64,000 bases of DNA, taken from Pseudothauera hydrothermalis. Its GTDB lineage: Bacteria; Pseudomonadota; Gammaproteobacteria; Burkholderiales; Rhodocyclaceae. The translations under genes and the position numbers were made by a program. Positions 36,796 through 45,575 of the stretch are shown here, one piece after another. The stretch spans positions 1,054,001 through 1,118,000 of the forward strand of contig NZ_CP029331.1 of assembly GCF_003345255.1 (NCBI RefSeq), written 5' to 3'. Position 1 is the stretch's first letter; each line of letters opens with the position of its first letter. Below the pieces are notes generated by a model that worked only from the letters and a program-made list of their open reading frames with translations, was not told where the DNA came from and did not search any database.

Positions 36796-37806
36796 ATGGA
36801 CGAGGCCCGGCGCCTGCGCCTGCTCAACGAATGGCAGCACCGCTTTCCGCTGGTCGATCGGCCTTTTGCCGAACTCGGCCGCGTAGTGGGGCTGAGCGAG
36901 GACGAGGTGCTCGACGCTTTTCGCCTCTGGCAAGCCGAAGGGCTGGTGAGCCGTATCGGCCCGGTGGTGGCACCGCGCCGGGTGGGCGCCAGCGCGCTGG
37001 CCGCGCTGGCCGTGCCGTCCGAGCGCTTGGCCGAGGTGGCTGCACGGGTCAATGGACGACCAGAGGTCAATCACAATTACGAGCGCGAACACCATTTCAA
37101 CCTGTGGTTTGTGCTCACCGCGGCCAGCGACGCCGCGCTGGATGCGGCAGTGGCGGCGGTTGCCACCGACACCGGCCTGCAGCCGGTGGTGCTGCCCATG
37201 GTCGAGGCCTATCACATCGACCTCGGTTTCGACCTGTGCGGCATTTCCGCCTACCGCTCCGGCCGCCGCGAGCCGCGGCCCGCTCGCCTGGCCGGCAGTC
37301 CGCCGTGTGCGCTGCCGGGCATCGAGCAGGGTCTGCTGCAGGCCCTGCAGCGCGGCCTGCCTATCGTGCCGCGGCCCTATGCGGTGCTGGGTGAGCGGAT
37401 GGAGCTCTCCGGCGCGCTGGTGTGCGCCTTCATCGATGAATGGCTGGTTTGCGGTCTACTGCAGCGCTTCGGTGTGGTGGTGCGCCATCATGAGCTCGGC
37501 TACACCGCCAACGCCATGTGCGTGTGGGACGTGCCGGACGACAAGGTGGGCGAGATCGGCCGCTTGCTCGGCGGCGAGGCGCAGGTCACGCTGTGCTACC
37601 GCCGTCGCCGCGCGCTGCCGCAGTGGCGCTACAACCTGTTCTGCATGATCCACGGCAAGGCCCGCGACCAGGTGCTGGCCACCCGCGCGGGCATCGCCGA
37701 GCGCCTCGGGCTCGACCAATGGCCGCACGAGGTGCTGTTCAGCCGCCGCCGCTTCAAGCAACGCGGGGCCTGTTACCTGCCCGACCCGGAGTCGACCTAT
37801 GTCTGA
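36796..37806 (+). CDS. nirDL: Siroheme decarboxylase, fused NirD-NirL
   Basis: Decarboxylates siroheme to didecarboxysiroheme on the d1 route, with NirG and NirH. At 336 residues it is two AsnC/Lrp-like halves in one chain. The D part (1-~165) has FPLVDRPFAELGRVVGLSEDEVLDAF and VNHNYEREHHFNLWFVLTAASD. The L part (~175-336) has LPIVPRPYAVLGERMELS and HHELGYTANAMCVWDVPDDKVGEIG. The catalytic-region histidines (NHNYEREHHFN) are intact. The fusion occurs in many beta-proteobacteria. It starts 2 bp after the nirF stop and overlaps nirG by 8 bp. Confidence 0.94.
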   Translation: MDEARRLRLLNEWQHRFPLVDRPFAELGRVVGLSEDEVLDAFRLWQAEGLVSRIGPVVAPRRVGASALAALAVPSERLAEVAARVNGRPEVNHNYEREHHFNLWFVLTAASDAALDAAVAAVATDTGLQPVVLPMVEAYHIDLGFDLCGISAYRSGRREPRPARLAGSPPCALPGIEQGLLQALQRGLPIVPRPYAVLGERMELSGALVCAFIDEWLVCGLLQRFGVVVRHHELGYTANAMCVWDVPDDKVGEIGRLLGGEAQVTLCYRRRRALPQWRYNLFCMIHGKARDQVLATRAGIAERLGLDQWPHEVLFSRRRFKQRGACYLPDPESTYV

Positions 37807-38278
37807 AGGACTGCCTGCGCCGCGCGAGCCGATCGACGACATTGACCGCCGCCTGATCAACAGCCTGCAAGGCGGCTTCCCGCTTACCCGCCGCCCCTAT
37901 GGTGTGGTCGCCGAGCGCCTGGGGCTTGGCGAGGAGGAGGTCATTCGCCGCCTGCGTCGTCTGCTCGCCGACCGCGTGCTGACCCGCTTCGGGCCCATGT
38001 TCCAGATCGAGCGCGCCGGTGGTGCCTTTTGCCTTGCGGCCATGGAAGTACCTGAGGCCCGATGGGCGCAAGTGGTGGCTCAAGTCAATATGCGCCCGGA
38101 GGTGGCGCACAACTACCGCCGCGAACACCGCCTGAACATGTGGTTCGTGCTGGCCACCGAGACGCCCGAAGGGATTGGCCGCTGCGCGCAAGAGATCGAG
38201 CGCGATACCGGACTGGCGGTGCATCTGTTCCCCAAGGAGCGCGAGTACTTCGTCGGCATGAAACTGGAGGCCAGATGA
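37799..38278 (+). CDS. nirG: Siroheme decarboxylase subunit NirG
   Basis: A 159-residue AsnC-like protein of the NirDLGH set. It has IDDIDRRLINSLQGGFPLTRRPYGVVAERLGLGEEEVIRRLRRLL and the VAHNYRREHRLNMWFVLATE catalytic-type segment, resembling the NirD half. It overlaps the nirDL 3' end by 8 bp and the nirH start by ATGA, so the group is likely translated together in matched amounts. Confidence 0.93.
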   Translation: MSEGLPAPREPIDDIDRRLINSLQGGFPLTRRPYGVVAERLGLGEEEVIRRLRRLLADRVLTRFGPMFQIERAGGAFCLAAMEVPEARWAQVVAQVNMRPEVAHNYRREHRLNMWFVLATETPEGIGRCAQEIERDTGLAVHLFPKEREYFVGMKLEAR

Positions 38279-38793
38279 GCGCCGGCGAGACCCGTGCCCC
38301 CGTTGTGCTGGACGACATCGACCGCAGCCTGATACGCGCCACCCAGGGAGGGCTGCCGCTGCTGCCCAAGCCCTACGAGGCGATTGCCGCGCGGTTGGGC
38401 ATCGACGAGGGTGAGGTACGCCGCCGGCTGGCCGCGATGCTCGAATGCGGCGTGATCCGCCGCATCGGCGCAGTACCCAACCACTACGCTCTGGGCTATA
38501 CCGCCAACGGCATGAGCGTGTGGGACGTGGACGATGCGGCCATCGATGCCGCCGGCGAGCGCGTCGGCGCGCTGCCTTTTGTCACCCATTGTTATCGCCG
38601 TCCACGCCGCCTGCCGGACTGGCCTTACAACCTGTTTGCCATGGTGCACGGCACCAGCCGCGAGGAAGTGATGGCGCATGTGGACGAGATTCGCGCCTTG
38701 CTTGCGCACCAGGTACCGGGCGCTTTGCGCGGCAGCGACGTGTTGTTTTCCACCGCCATTCTGAAAAAAACCGGGTTGCGGTTGCGGGATTGA
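38275..38793 (+). CDS. nirH: Siroheme decarboxylase subunit NirH
   Basis: A 172-residue AsnC-like partner of NirG. IDRSLIRATQGGLPLLPKPYEAIAARLGIDEGEVRRRLAAML is the winged-helix part. NHYALGYTANGMSVWDVDD and FVTHCYRRPRRLPDWPYNLFAMVHG match the NirL/H type. ATGA overlap sets the start. The stop codon (38791-38793) lies within the FNR-type box C. Confidence 0.93.
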   Translation: MSAGETRAPVVLDDIDRSLIRATQGGLPLLPKPYEAIAARLGIDEGEVRRRLAAMLECGVIRRIGAVPNHYALGYTANGMSVWDVDDAAIDAAGERVGALPFVTHCYRRPRRLPDWPYNLFAMVHGTSREEVMAHVDEIRALLAHQVPGALRGSDVLFSTAILKKTGLRLRD

Positions 38794-38803
38794 TGCGGAT
38801 CAT
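38790..38803 (+). promoter_or_regulatory. FNR/DNR-type box C, overlapping the nirH stop, drives nirJN
   Basis: TTGAT-GCGG-ATCAT, nine of ten half-site positions matching. TGTAAT (38826-38831), a 5/6 match to TATAAT, begins after exactly 22 nt, predicting a start of transcription at about 38838, 72 nt before nirJ. The box contains the nirH stop codon. Confidence 0.78.
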
Positions 38804-38909
38804 TTTGCTGAGGCAACCCGGCGGTTGTAATGCTGACACAGAGGCGATTGCACCTTGCATCGCGCAAAGACGCCAAGCCAGGCAAACCGATCCTACCAAA
38901 AGACCGTCC

Positions 38910-40130
38910 ATGTTTCGCATCTCCCAGTTCATCCGCGAACTCGACCATCCGGTCGCCCCCGGCCCGCGCCGTAACCCGCCCGGCCCGGTGGTGATCTGGA
39001 ACCTGATCCGGCGCTGCAACCTCACCTGCAAGCACTGTTACTCGATCTCGGCGGACACCGACTTCGCCGGCGAGCTGACGACCGACGAGGTGTACCGCGT
39101 CATGGACGATCTCAAGGCTTTCCGGGTGCCGGTGCTGATCCTCTCCGGCGGCGAACCGCTGCTGCGCCCGGACATCTTCGAGATCGGCCAGCGTGCCAAG
39201 GACATGGGTTTTTACGTCGGGCTGTCTACCAACGGTACGCTGATCGGACAGCACAACATCGACGCCATTGCCGCGGTGGGTTTCGATTATGTGGGCGTGA
39301 GCCTGGATGGCATCGGCGCCACCCATGACCGTTTCCGGCGCATGGCCGGCGCCTTCGACGCCTCGCTGGCCGGCATCCGTTTGTGTCAGGAACGCGGTCT
39401 CAAGGTGGGCGTGCGCTACACCATGACCGAGGACAACGCCCATGACCTGCCCGGCCTGCTACGCCTGATCGAGGACTGTGGCATCGACAAGTTCTATTTC
39501 TCGCATCTGAACTACGCTGGGCGCGGCAACAAATACCGTGCCGACGACGCCCGCCACCAGACCACCCGGCGGGCCATGGATCTGTTGTTCGAGACCTGTT
39601 TGGACCGTCAGCGGCGCGGCTTGGGGCATGAGTTCGTTACCGGCAATAACGACGCCGACGGTATCTACCTGATGCACTGGGTAGCAAGGCGTTTCCCCCA
39701 GCATCTCGAACGTGTCACCGCCAGGCTACGCCAATGGGGTGGCAATGCCAGCGGGGTGAACGTGGCCAATATCGACAACCTTGGCGTGGTACATCCGGAC
39801 ACCATGTGGTGGCATGAGTCGCTTGGCAATGTGCGCGAGCGGCCGTTTTCCGCCATCTGGAGCGATCTGTCCAACCCGCTGATCGCGGACCTGCGCCAGC
39901 ATCCGCGCGCCTTGCGCGGGCGCTGCGGCCAGTGTGCCTGGCTGGATATCTGCAACGGCAGCTCACGGGTGCGCGCCGCGCAGATCACCGGAGACCTATG
40001 GGCTGAAGACCCCGGCTGTTATCTCACCGACCAGGAGATCGGCTTGGCCGAAGGCGCGGCCGGCGAGCGCGTGCGCACCACGCCCTACATTGCGCTGCGG
40101 CGCGAACCCGTCCACACGGTGACCCGATGA
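38910..40130 (+). CDS. nirJ: Heme d1 biosynthesis radical SAM protein NirJ
   Basis: Radical SAM enzyme that removes propionate side chains from didecarboxysiroheme on the d1 path. The 406-residue protein has the 4Fe-4S/SAM motif CNLTCKHC (Cys36, 40, 43), then VLILSGGEPLLRPDIFEI and VGVSLDGIGATHDRFR. A C-terminal SPASM-like cluster region with RGRCGQCAWLDICNGSSRVRA completes it. The start at 38910 follows the family; the longer frame overlaps nirH. A 116-bp gap before it carries box C. ATGA overlap with nirN. Confidence 0.96.
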   Translation: MFRISQFIRELDHPVAPGPRRNPPGPVVIWNLIRRCNLTCKHCYSISADTDFAGELTTDEVYRVMDDLKAFRVPVLILSGGEPLLRPDIFEIGQRAKDMGFYVGLSTNGTLIGQHNIDAIAAVGFDYVGVSLDGIGATHDRFRRMAGAFDASLAGIRLCQERGLKVGVRYTMTEDNAHDLPGLLRLIEDCGIDKFYFSHLNYAGRGNKYRADDARHQTTRRAMDLLFETCLDRQRRGLGHEFVTGNNDADGIYLMHWVARRFPQHLERVTARLRQWGGNASGVNVANIDNLGVVHPDTMWWHESLGNVRERPFSAIWSDLSNPLIADLRQHPRALRGRCGQCAWLDICNGSSRVRAAQITGDLWAEDPGCYLTDQEIGLAEGAAGERVRTTPYIALRREPVHTVTR

Positions 40131-41857
40131 CGACCAACGACGACAAGCCCGACACCGGCTACAAGAAGCTCAGCGACTACATGCCACGCCCGCTCGAACC
40201 CTGGGTGGAAGAAAGTGACGAGCGCGATATCGCGCCACCCGAGCCTTCATCCACCAAGATGCCCTCGCACGCCCGTAAGGTCATCGCGCTGGCGCTGGCG
40301 CTGGTCTGGCTGGGGCTGGCCATGCTGCTGGCCTTTGCGCCTTCGCACGCGCAGGCGGCCGATACGGCCCCTGCCGGGGCCGCCAGCCACTACCGGCAGC
40401 ATTGCGCCGCCTGCCATGGCGCCGACCGCCTGGGCGGTATGGGACCGGCGCTGCTGCCGGAAAACCTCTCCCGGCTGCGCAAGGCAGACGCAGCGCAGGT
40501 GGTGCGCGACGGGCGCGTCGCCACCCAGATGCCACCTTTCGGTGCGACGCTGTCGGCCGATCAGATCGCAGCCCTGATCGACTGGATTTACACCCCGGTG
40601 GTGCCCGCGCCGCGCTGGAGTGAGGCCGACATCCGGGCCTCGCGCATCCAGCACATGGACCCCGCTACCCTGGCCGACCGTCCGGTGTTCGACGCCGATC
40701 CGCTCAACCTCTTCCTGGTGGTGGAGGCGGGCGACCATCATGTGTCGGTGCTCGACGGCGACCGTCTCGAGCCCATCCACCGCTTCCCCAGCCGCCACGC
40801 GCTGCATGGCGGGCCCAAGTTCGCCCAGGGCGGACGCTATGTGTACTTCGGATCGCGCGATGGCTGGATCACCAAGTACGATCTGTGGAATCTGAAAGTT
40901 GTGGCCGAGGTGCGCGCCGGCATCAACACCCGCAACGTCGCGGTGTCGCCCGACGGCAGCCATGTGGCGGTGGCCAACTACCTGCCCCACACCCTGGTGT
41001 TGCTCGACGGCGACCTGAATCTGCTCAAGTCCATCGAAGTCACCGACCGCGACGGCAGGCGCAGTTCGCGTGTGTCCGCGGTCTATGAGGCCAGCCCGCG
41101 CCAGTCCTTCGTCGCGGCGCTCAAAGACGTGCCCGAAGTCTGGGAAATCAGCTACACCCGCGCGGTGGAAGACATTCCGGTGGGCTTCATTCACGATTTC
41201 AAGCAGCGCGAAGGTGAATTCATCCCGGGCTATCTGAATCCGCGCCGCACCCAGCTCGAAGACGTGCTGGATGACTTTTTCTTCACCCAGGACTACTCGG
41301 AACTGATGGGTGCTTCCCGCGAAGGTCGCGGCCAAGTGGTCAATCTGGATGTGCGCAAAAAGGTGGCCGACCTGCCGCTGGACGGTATGCCGCATCTGGG
41401 CTCGGGCATTACCTGGATCTGGCAAGGTCGTCGGGTCATGGCCAGCACCAACCTCAAGCTGGCCGAGGTGACCGTGATCGATCTGGACTCCTGGCAAGTG
41501 CTGCGCCGCATTCCCATTCGCGGCCCCGGTTTTTTCCTGCGCAGTCACCAAAACAGCCGCTATGCCTTCGTCGATTCGATGATGAGCCCGCAGGCCAAGC
41601 ATCTACTGCAAGTGATCGATAAGGAAACCCTTGAGGTGGTGCGCGAGATCGCCGGCCAGCCCGGGCGCACGCTCGCCCATGTGGAATTCACCCGTGATGG
41701 CCGCTACGCCCTGGCCAGCATCTGGGAGGATGACGGCGCGGTGGTGGTGTATGACGCGCAAACCCTGCAAGAGGTCAAGCGCCTGCCGATGAAAAAACCG
41801 GTAGGCAAATACAACGTGTGGAACAAGATCACCCGGGAAGAGGGCACCAGCCACTGA
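40127..41857 (+). CDS. nirN: NirN, c-type cytochrome with d1-binding propeller, with N-terminal extension
   Basis: Dihydro-heme d1 dehydrogenase and carrier, the final d1 step before insertion in NirS. Of 576 residues, about 80-165 form a cytochrome c domain (CAACH at 93-97). The rest is a NirS-like propeller (EAGDHHVSVLDGDRLEPIHRF, DGMPHLGSGITWIWQGRRVMAST, terminal PVGKYNVWNKITRE). Unusually, ~44 polar, acidic, Pro-rich residues (starting MTTNDDKPDTGYKKLSDYMP) precede the hydrophobic segment (51-76). The start is supported by ATGA overlap with nirJ; an internal ATG at 40259 would give an ordinary signal peptide but has no ribosome site. Confidence 0.93.
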   Translation: MTTNDDKPDTGYKKLSDYMPRPLEPWVEESDERDIAPPEPSSTKMPSHARKVIALALALVWLGLAMLLAFAPSHAQAADTAPAGAASHYRQHCAACHGADRLGGMGPALLPENLSRLRKADAAQVVRDGRVATQMPPFGATLSADQIAALIDWIYTPVVPAPRWSEADIRASRIQHMDPATLADRPVFDADPLNLFLVVEAGDHHVSVLDGDRLEPIHRFPSRHALHGGPKFAQGGRYVYFGSRDGWITKYDLWNLKVVAEVRAGINTRNVAVSPDGSHVAVANYLPHTLVLLDGDLNLLKSIEVTDRDGRRSSRVSAVYEASPRQSFVAALKDVPEVWEISYTRAVEDIPVGFIHDFKQREGEFIPGYLNPRRTQLEDVLDDFFFTQDYSELMGASREGRGQVVNLDVRKKVADLPLDGMPHLGSGITWIWQGRRVMASTNLKLAEVTVIDLDSWQVLRRIPIRGPGFFLRSHQNSRYAFVDSMMSPQAKHLLQVIDKETLEVVREIAGQPGRTLAHVEFTRDGRYALASIWEDDGAVVVYDAQTLQEVKRLPMKKPVGKYNVWNKITREEGTSH

Positions 41858-41913
41858 AGAGGTCCCGATAGGGCGTAAGCCGGCGTGCCCTCGGTGTGCC
41901 CCGGGAATGTGCG

Positions 41914-42687
41914 TCAGCTCAGGCTCTTGCGCAGCCGGCAGATGTCCGGGATGTGGATGGTGCGGCCTTCCACGGTGATCAGCCCGCTGTCGATCAGCTC
42001 GTGCAGGATGCGCGAAAAGTGCTCCTGGGTGAGGTTGAGCCGTGAGGCGATGGTCCCCTTGTTGGTAGGTAGGCGCACCGATACTGGGCCACAGGGCGTG
42101 CCTTCGCCGTTCATTTCATCTTCCCGCAGCAAGTAGCCGATGATGCGTTCGCGCCCGGAGCGCAGCGAGTAGGTTTCCAGATCGGCGATCAAGTGATGAA
42201 GGCGCTGGGCCAAGCCGGCAATGATCTTGCGGCAAAACAGCGGATCGCGGGCCATTTCCTCGAAGACCACTTGCTTGGCAATGTGCAGCAAGGCGCAGTC
42301 GGTCAGTGCCTGGGCCATGACCACATAGGGTTTGTCCATGAACATCACCGCCTCGCCGAAGGTCTGCCCGGCGCGGAGAATTTCCACCACTTTTTCGTGA
42401 CCGTCGACGGAGACGAAGGCCAGTTTGATCTGTCCGCTGAGAATCAGATGGAAACCTTGGCAGGGGTCGCCCTTGTGGAACAGCACTTGGCCTTTGTCCA
42501 CTTTTTGCTCGCGCACGCCACGAGCGAAGCGGGCAATTTCTTCTTGTGCCAAGCCGTTGAACAGCGGCGCCTGGGTGAGCAACTGGGCGATGCGCTCGGT
42601 CTGCGGGTTGAGCGGCCGCGCATTGGGCTGCGGCTTGTCGTGTTCGGAGACAAACATCATCGAGCAGGGCGTGTCGTGCCGGTTCAT
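41914..42687 (-). CDS. dnr: Crp/Fnr-family NO-responsive regulator (Dnr-like)
   Basis: Likely activates nir and nor promoters on sensing NO. The 257-residue protein has a cyclic-nucleotide-binding-like beta roll (residues ~40-150: LFNGLAQEEIARFARGV, VLFHKGDPCQGFHLILSG), a long dimer helix, and a winged helix (TNKGTIASRLNLTQEHFSRILHELIDSGLITVEG). It lacks the N-terminal Cys cluster of O2-sensing FNR, which favours a Dnr/NnrR-type heme sensor. GAGGTGA precedes the ATG. It is the last gene of the norEFQ-orf-FeS-norD run, only 4 bp after norD, so it may be autoregulated through the norE box. Confidence 0.92.
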   Translation of the reverse strand: MNRHDTPCSMMFVSEHDKPQPNARPLNPQTERIAQLLTQAPLFNGLAQEEIARFARGVREQKVDKGQVLFHKGDPCQGFHLILSGQIKLAFVSVDGHEKVVEILRAGQTFGEAVMFMDKPYVVMAQALTDCALLHIAKQVVFEEMARDPLFCRKIIAGLAQRLHHLIADLETYSLRSGRERIIGYLLREDEMNGEGTPCGPVSVRLPTNKGTIASRLNLTQEHFSRILHELIDSGLITVEGRTIHIPDICRLRKSLS

Positions 42688-42691
42688 CGCT

Positions 42692-44548
42692 TCACCTCGT
42701 CAGTTGGGCGTAGAACAGCGGAAGGCGGGCGGGAAGTTCCTCCGGTTTGCGAATTACCGCAAAGCCGGCGGGGCCAAAAATATGGGGCAAGTAACCGGCG
42801 CCTTCGCGGTCAATGGTGACGCAAAAAGGGCTCAGCCCGGCGCGGCGGGCTTCCATCACCGCCATGCGGGTGTCTTCGATGCCGTAGCGGCCGTCGTAGA
42901 GATCCAGATCGTTGGGTTTGCCGTCTGAGAGAATGAGCAGAATGCGCCGGCTGGCGCCGTGCTTTTGCAGCAACCGTGAGCTGTGGCGAATGGCAGCGCC
43001 CAGGCGGGTGTAGTAGCCCGGCTTGATTGTCATGATGCGGCCGCGGATGCGGTCGTCGAAGCCTTCGTCGAAATCCTTCAGACGGTGATAGCGCACCCTG
43101 CTGCGCTTGATCGAAGAAAACCCAGCCAGTGCGAAGGCGTCGCCCGTAGCCCCCAGAGCTTCGCCAAAAAGCAGCAAGGCGTCGCGGATGACGTCGATCA
43201 CACGCGCCTCTGAAGAAACCCAGGTGTCGGTCGATAGCGACAGATCGGCCAGCACCAGACAGGCCAGGTCGCGCTCGCGCTTTTCCAGCGACAGGTAGAG
43301 TTGTTCGGACGGATGGCGGCCGCAGGCGCGGTCGGTTTGTGCGCGCACCGCGGCATCCAGGTCCAGCTCGGTGCCTTCGGCCTGAGCTTTGATCCAGCGC
43401 CGGCCGGGGGCCAGCGCGGCAAACTGCTGGTGCAGGCGGCGCGCGGTGCGTTTGAGCGCTGTGGGCAGCGCACAGGGCGGGGCATGACGGGCGGCCATCT
43501 CGGTCAGGCGCACGTGGTCGTCCAGCAGGCGCTGCTTGCGATAGTCCCACTCCGGCAGCGGAATGCCGTCACCGAGCACTACGTCGTCTTCGGCCGCTGA
43601 GGGAAGATCGAGGTCAAAGCGCACTTTGGACGCCACACGGTCGGTGTTTTCGGCCAGCGCGAGCTGGTCGAGGTCGCGCGCCGCTTCCGCGGCGTTGGGG
43701 TCGGGCTCGTCGTCGGTGGGGCGGTTGATCTTGAGAAACTCGGTGACCGCCAACAAACTTTCGGCGCGAAACACCATCATCAGGCCGTTTTTTTCTTGCG
43801 GCAGGTCGACCCGTTCCGCGCGGTGGGCGTGGCGCTCGGGGTCTTCGGGCGGCGGGCCGCCGGTAGAGGGGTTGTTGACATCGTTGGTCGCCGTGCGGGT
43901 GAGCGCTGCGGGGCCGGCTGCGTGACCGTCCAACCACAACAACACCGGGGCGGCAGGAGGGGTGCCGGGCGGTACTGCTGGCAGTGCGGCAACACTGCCG
44001 GGTTCGCGCAGCGCGGCGACGATGGCTTCTTCGCGCACACGCTCAGGCTGCGGCAGCTTGGCGGCTTTGAGTCGGCGCGGCACATAGGCGTCGACCAGCC
44101 GGCGGTAACGCGCCACCACGCCCGGCCAGGTGTCGAGCGCGGCCAGCACTGCACGTTGATGGCGCTGGAATTCGGTTTCGTCGGTCGAGCCGGGAGGCAA
44201 GTGCTGATGCGCGGCAGCCAGCGCGGCCAGCCATAGATAGAGGTCACGGTTGAGCGCGCGCTCGGGGAAGAAGTCGATGACCGGTGGCAGGCGCAGGGTC
44301 AGCTCATCCAAGCGTGGGTGTGCAGCGCGGTCGCCCACGCCGGCAATGCGGGCGATCAGGCCGCGGCGTGCGGTGTGCGGATCGATCGTGGCGGCGGCCA
44401 CGCGCAAACCGGGATCGCCGCCGAGCGCGCGGAAGAATACCCCGGCGGTGCGCTCGACTTCCCTCAAGCGCACCGCGGCGGCCGGGTAGCTCACCCCGGC
44501 GGCGCGGGTAATCAGACGGTGCCAGAGTTTGCCGACGGCCTCTTCCAT
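42692..44548 (-). CDS. norD: NorD, VWA-domain NO reductase maturation protein
   Basis: Partner of the NorQ ATPase, needed for functional NorCB (likely metal insertion or assembly). The 618-residue cytoplasmic protein ends in a CbbO/NorD-type von Willebrand factor A domain (residues ~420-615). Its MIDAS start is LACLVLADLSLSTDTWVSSEARVIDV, followed by ILLILSDGKPNDLDLYDGRYGIEDTRMAV. The N-terminal ~400 residues are a variable helical region. TAGGAAAG precedes the ATG. It lies 9 bp after the Fe-S gene and 4 bp before dnr. Confidence 0.94.
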   Translation of the reverse strand: MEEAVGKLWHRLITRAAGVSYPAAAVRLREVERTAGVFFRALGGDPGLRVAAATIDPHTARRGLIARIAGVGDRAAHPRLDELTLRLPPVIDFFPERALNRDLYLWLAALAAAHQHLPPGSTDETEFQRHQRAVLAALDTWPGVVARYRRLVDAYVPRRLKAAKLPQPERVREEAIVAALREPGSVAALPAVPPGTPPAAPVLLWLDGHAAGPAALTRTATNDVNNPSTGGPPPEDPERHAHRAERVDLPQEKNGLMMVFRAESLLAVTEFLKINRPTDDEPDPNAAEAARDLDQLALAENTDRVASKVRFDLDLPSAAEDDVVLGDGIPLPEWDYRKQRLLDDHVRLTEMAARHAPPCALPTALKRTARRLHQQFAALAPGRRWIKAQAEGTELDLDAAVRAQTDRACGRHPSEQLYLSLEKRERDLACLVLADLSLSTDTWVSSEARVIDVIRDALLLFGEALGATGDAFALAGFSSIKRSRVRYHRLKDFDEGFDDRIRGRIMTIKPGYYTRLGAAIRHSSRLLQKHGASRRILLILSDGKPNDLDLYDGRYGIEDTRMAVMEARRAGLSPFCVTIDREGAGYLPHIFGPAGFAVIRKPEELPARLPLFYAQLTR

Positions 44549-44557
44549 GGGACTTTC

Positions 44558-45568
44558 CTACTGCCCGCGTCCGGCGCGAAAACCGGCTTCGTTCTGGCGG
44601 GCGGCCTCCTTGCTCACCCAGGTGAGCAACGGGCCCTGCGGGTTGTCGTGCTGGCTGTGCTCACAGGCTTGCAGGCACTGGCCGCACTGGGTACAGGTGA
44701 ACATATGGCGTTTGATGTTGCGCGGGTTCAGGCGCATCGGGCAGACCATGTCGCAGGCCGATGCGCGATCCGGCAGGCAGTTGGCACAGTCGCTAGCGCG
44801 CCGGCGCTGAAAACCCACCACCATGGCGTCGCGATTGCTCATCCACGCCAGACTCTGGAACAAACCCACCGCGCAGGCAAAGCGACAGAATAGATGCCGG
44901 GCGAAGAGGAACTCCATGCTCAGCACGAAGGTGAACACGCCGATGAACAGGGCCTGGTTGCGGGTGAGCGTGCCGCCGAAGAGGTTGCCGTAGATCTCGC
45001 CGGGGGGCAGCAGATAGGTGAGGAAGACCACTGCCCAGGTAAAGGCGAACAGCACCGCCGCCGGTACCACCACCAGCCACCAGCGCGCGTCGCGCCGGCG
45101 CGGGGTGCCGTCCGGCTCCCAGGGCGGCAGGGTTTCCTTTTCCCACACGCTGGGCTTGCCCGAGGCGCGCAGCATCAGCTTGTTGATGGTCTCGACCACC
45201 GAGAAGTGCGGGCACAGCCAGCCGCAGTACAGCCGGCCCCAGCGGTAGGCCACCCAGATGAAGGCGGCGGCGCCGGCGAAGATGGGCAGGAAGAGGCGCA
45301 GCAGCACGTTGGCGCCGGCTTCCAGCGCGCCGATGCGCCCGGCCATGAATTCGTCCAGTCCGAGCCGCCATTCCATGCCCAGCAGCCAGGCGTGGCCGGC
45401 GTCGAGGTCGTAGCGCAACAGGTCGAAGATGGGGGCGATGATGAACAGCAGGAAGAAGCCCGCCTGGGTGGCGAGGCGCTGCTGCTGCACGCGGTTCAGC
45501 CCCAGCCGCCCGGTGGGGGCGGCGGCCTGCACGATGGGGATCACCTTGCGTGGTTTGTCCGATGCCAT
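44558..45568 (-). CDS. Membrane 4Fe-4S protein of the nor operon (CcoG/NapH/NosR-like)
   Basis: A 336-residue inner-membrane iron-sulfur protein. About five spans are predicted (near residues 37-55, 110-128, 168-190, 205-225 and 240-255). CGWLCP and CRFACAVG sit at membrane-edge positions of the NapH/NosR type. Cytoplasmic-side Cys groups follow: CANCLPDRASACDMVCP and CTQCGQCLQACEHS. The second is a clear 4Fe-4S motif; the first has a longer CxxC-x8-CxxxC spacing. The usual role of such proteins is electron transfer from quinol or cluster maintenance. Within a norEFQ-norD run it may supply electrons for NOR assembly or activity; that is inference. Confidence 0.85.
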   Translation of the reverse strand: MASDKPRKVIPIVQAAAPTGRLGLNRVQQQRLATQAGFFLLFIIAPIFDLLRYDLDAGHAWLLGMEWRLGLDEFMAGRIGALEAGANVLLRLFLPIFAGAAAFIWVAYRWGRLYCGWLCPHFSVVETINKLMLRASGKPSVWEKETLPPWEPDGTPRRRDARWWLVVVPAAVLFAFTWAVVFLTYLLPPGEIYGNLFGGTLTRNQALFIGVFTFVLSMEFLFARHLFCRFACAVGLFQSLAWMSNRDAMVVGFQRRRASDCANCLPDRASACDMVCPMRLNPRNIKRHMFTCTQCGQCLQACEHSQHDNPQGPLLTWVSKEAARQNEAGFRAGRGQ

Positions 45569-45575
45569 GACGCGC

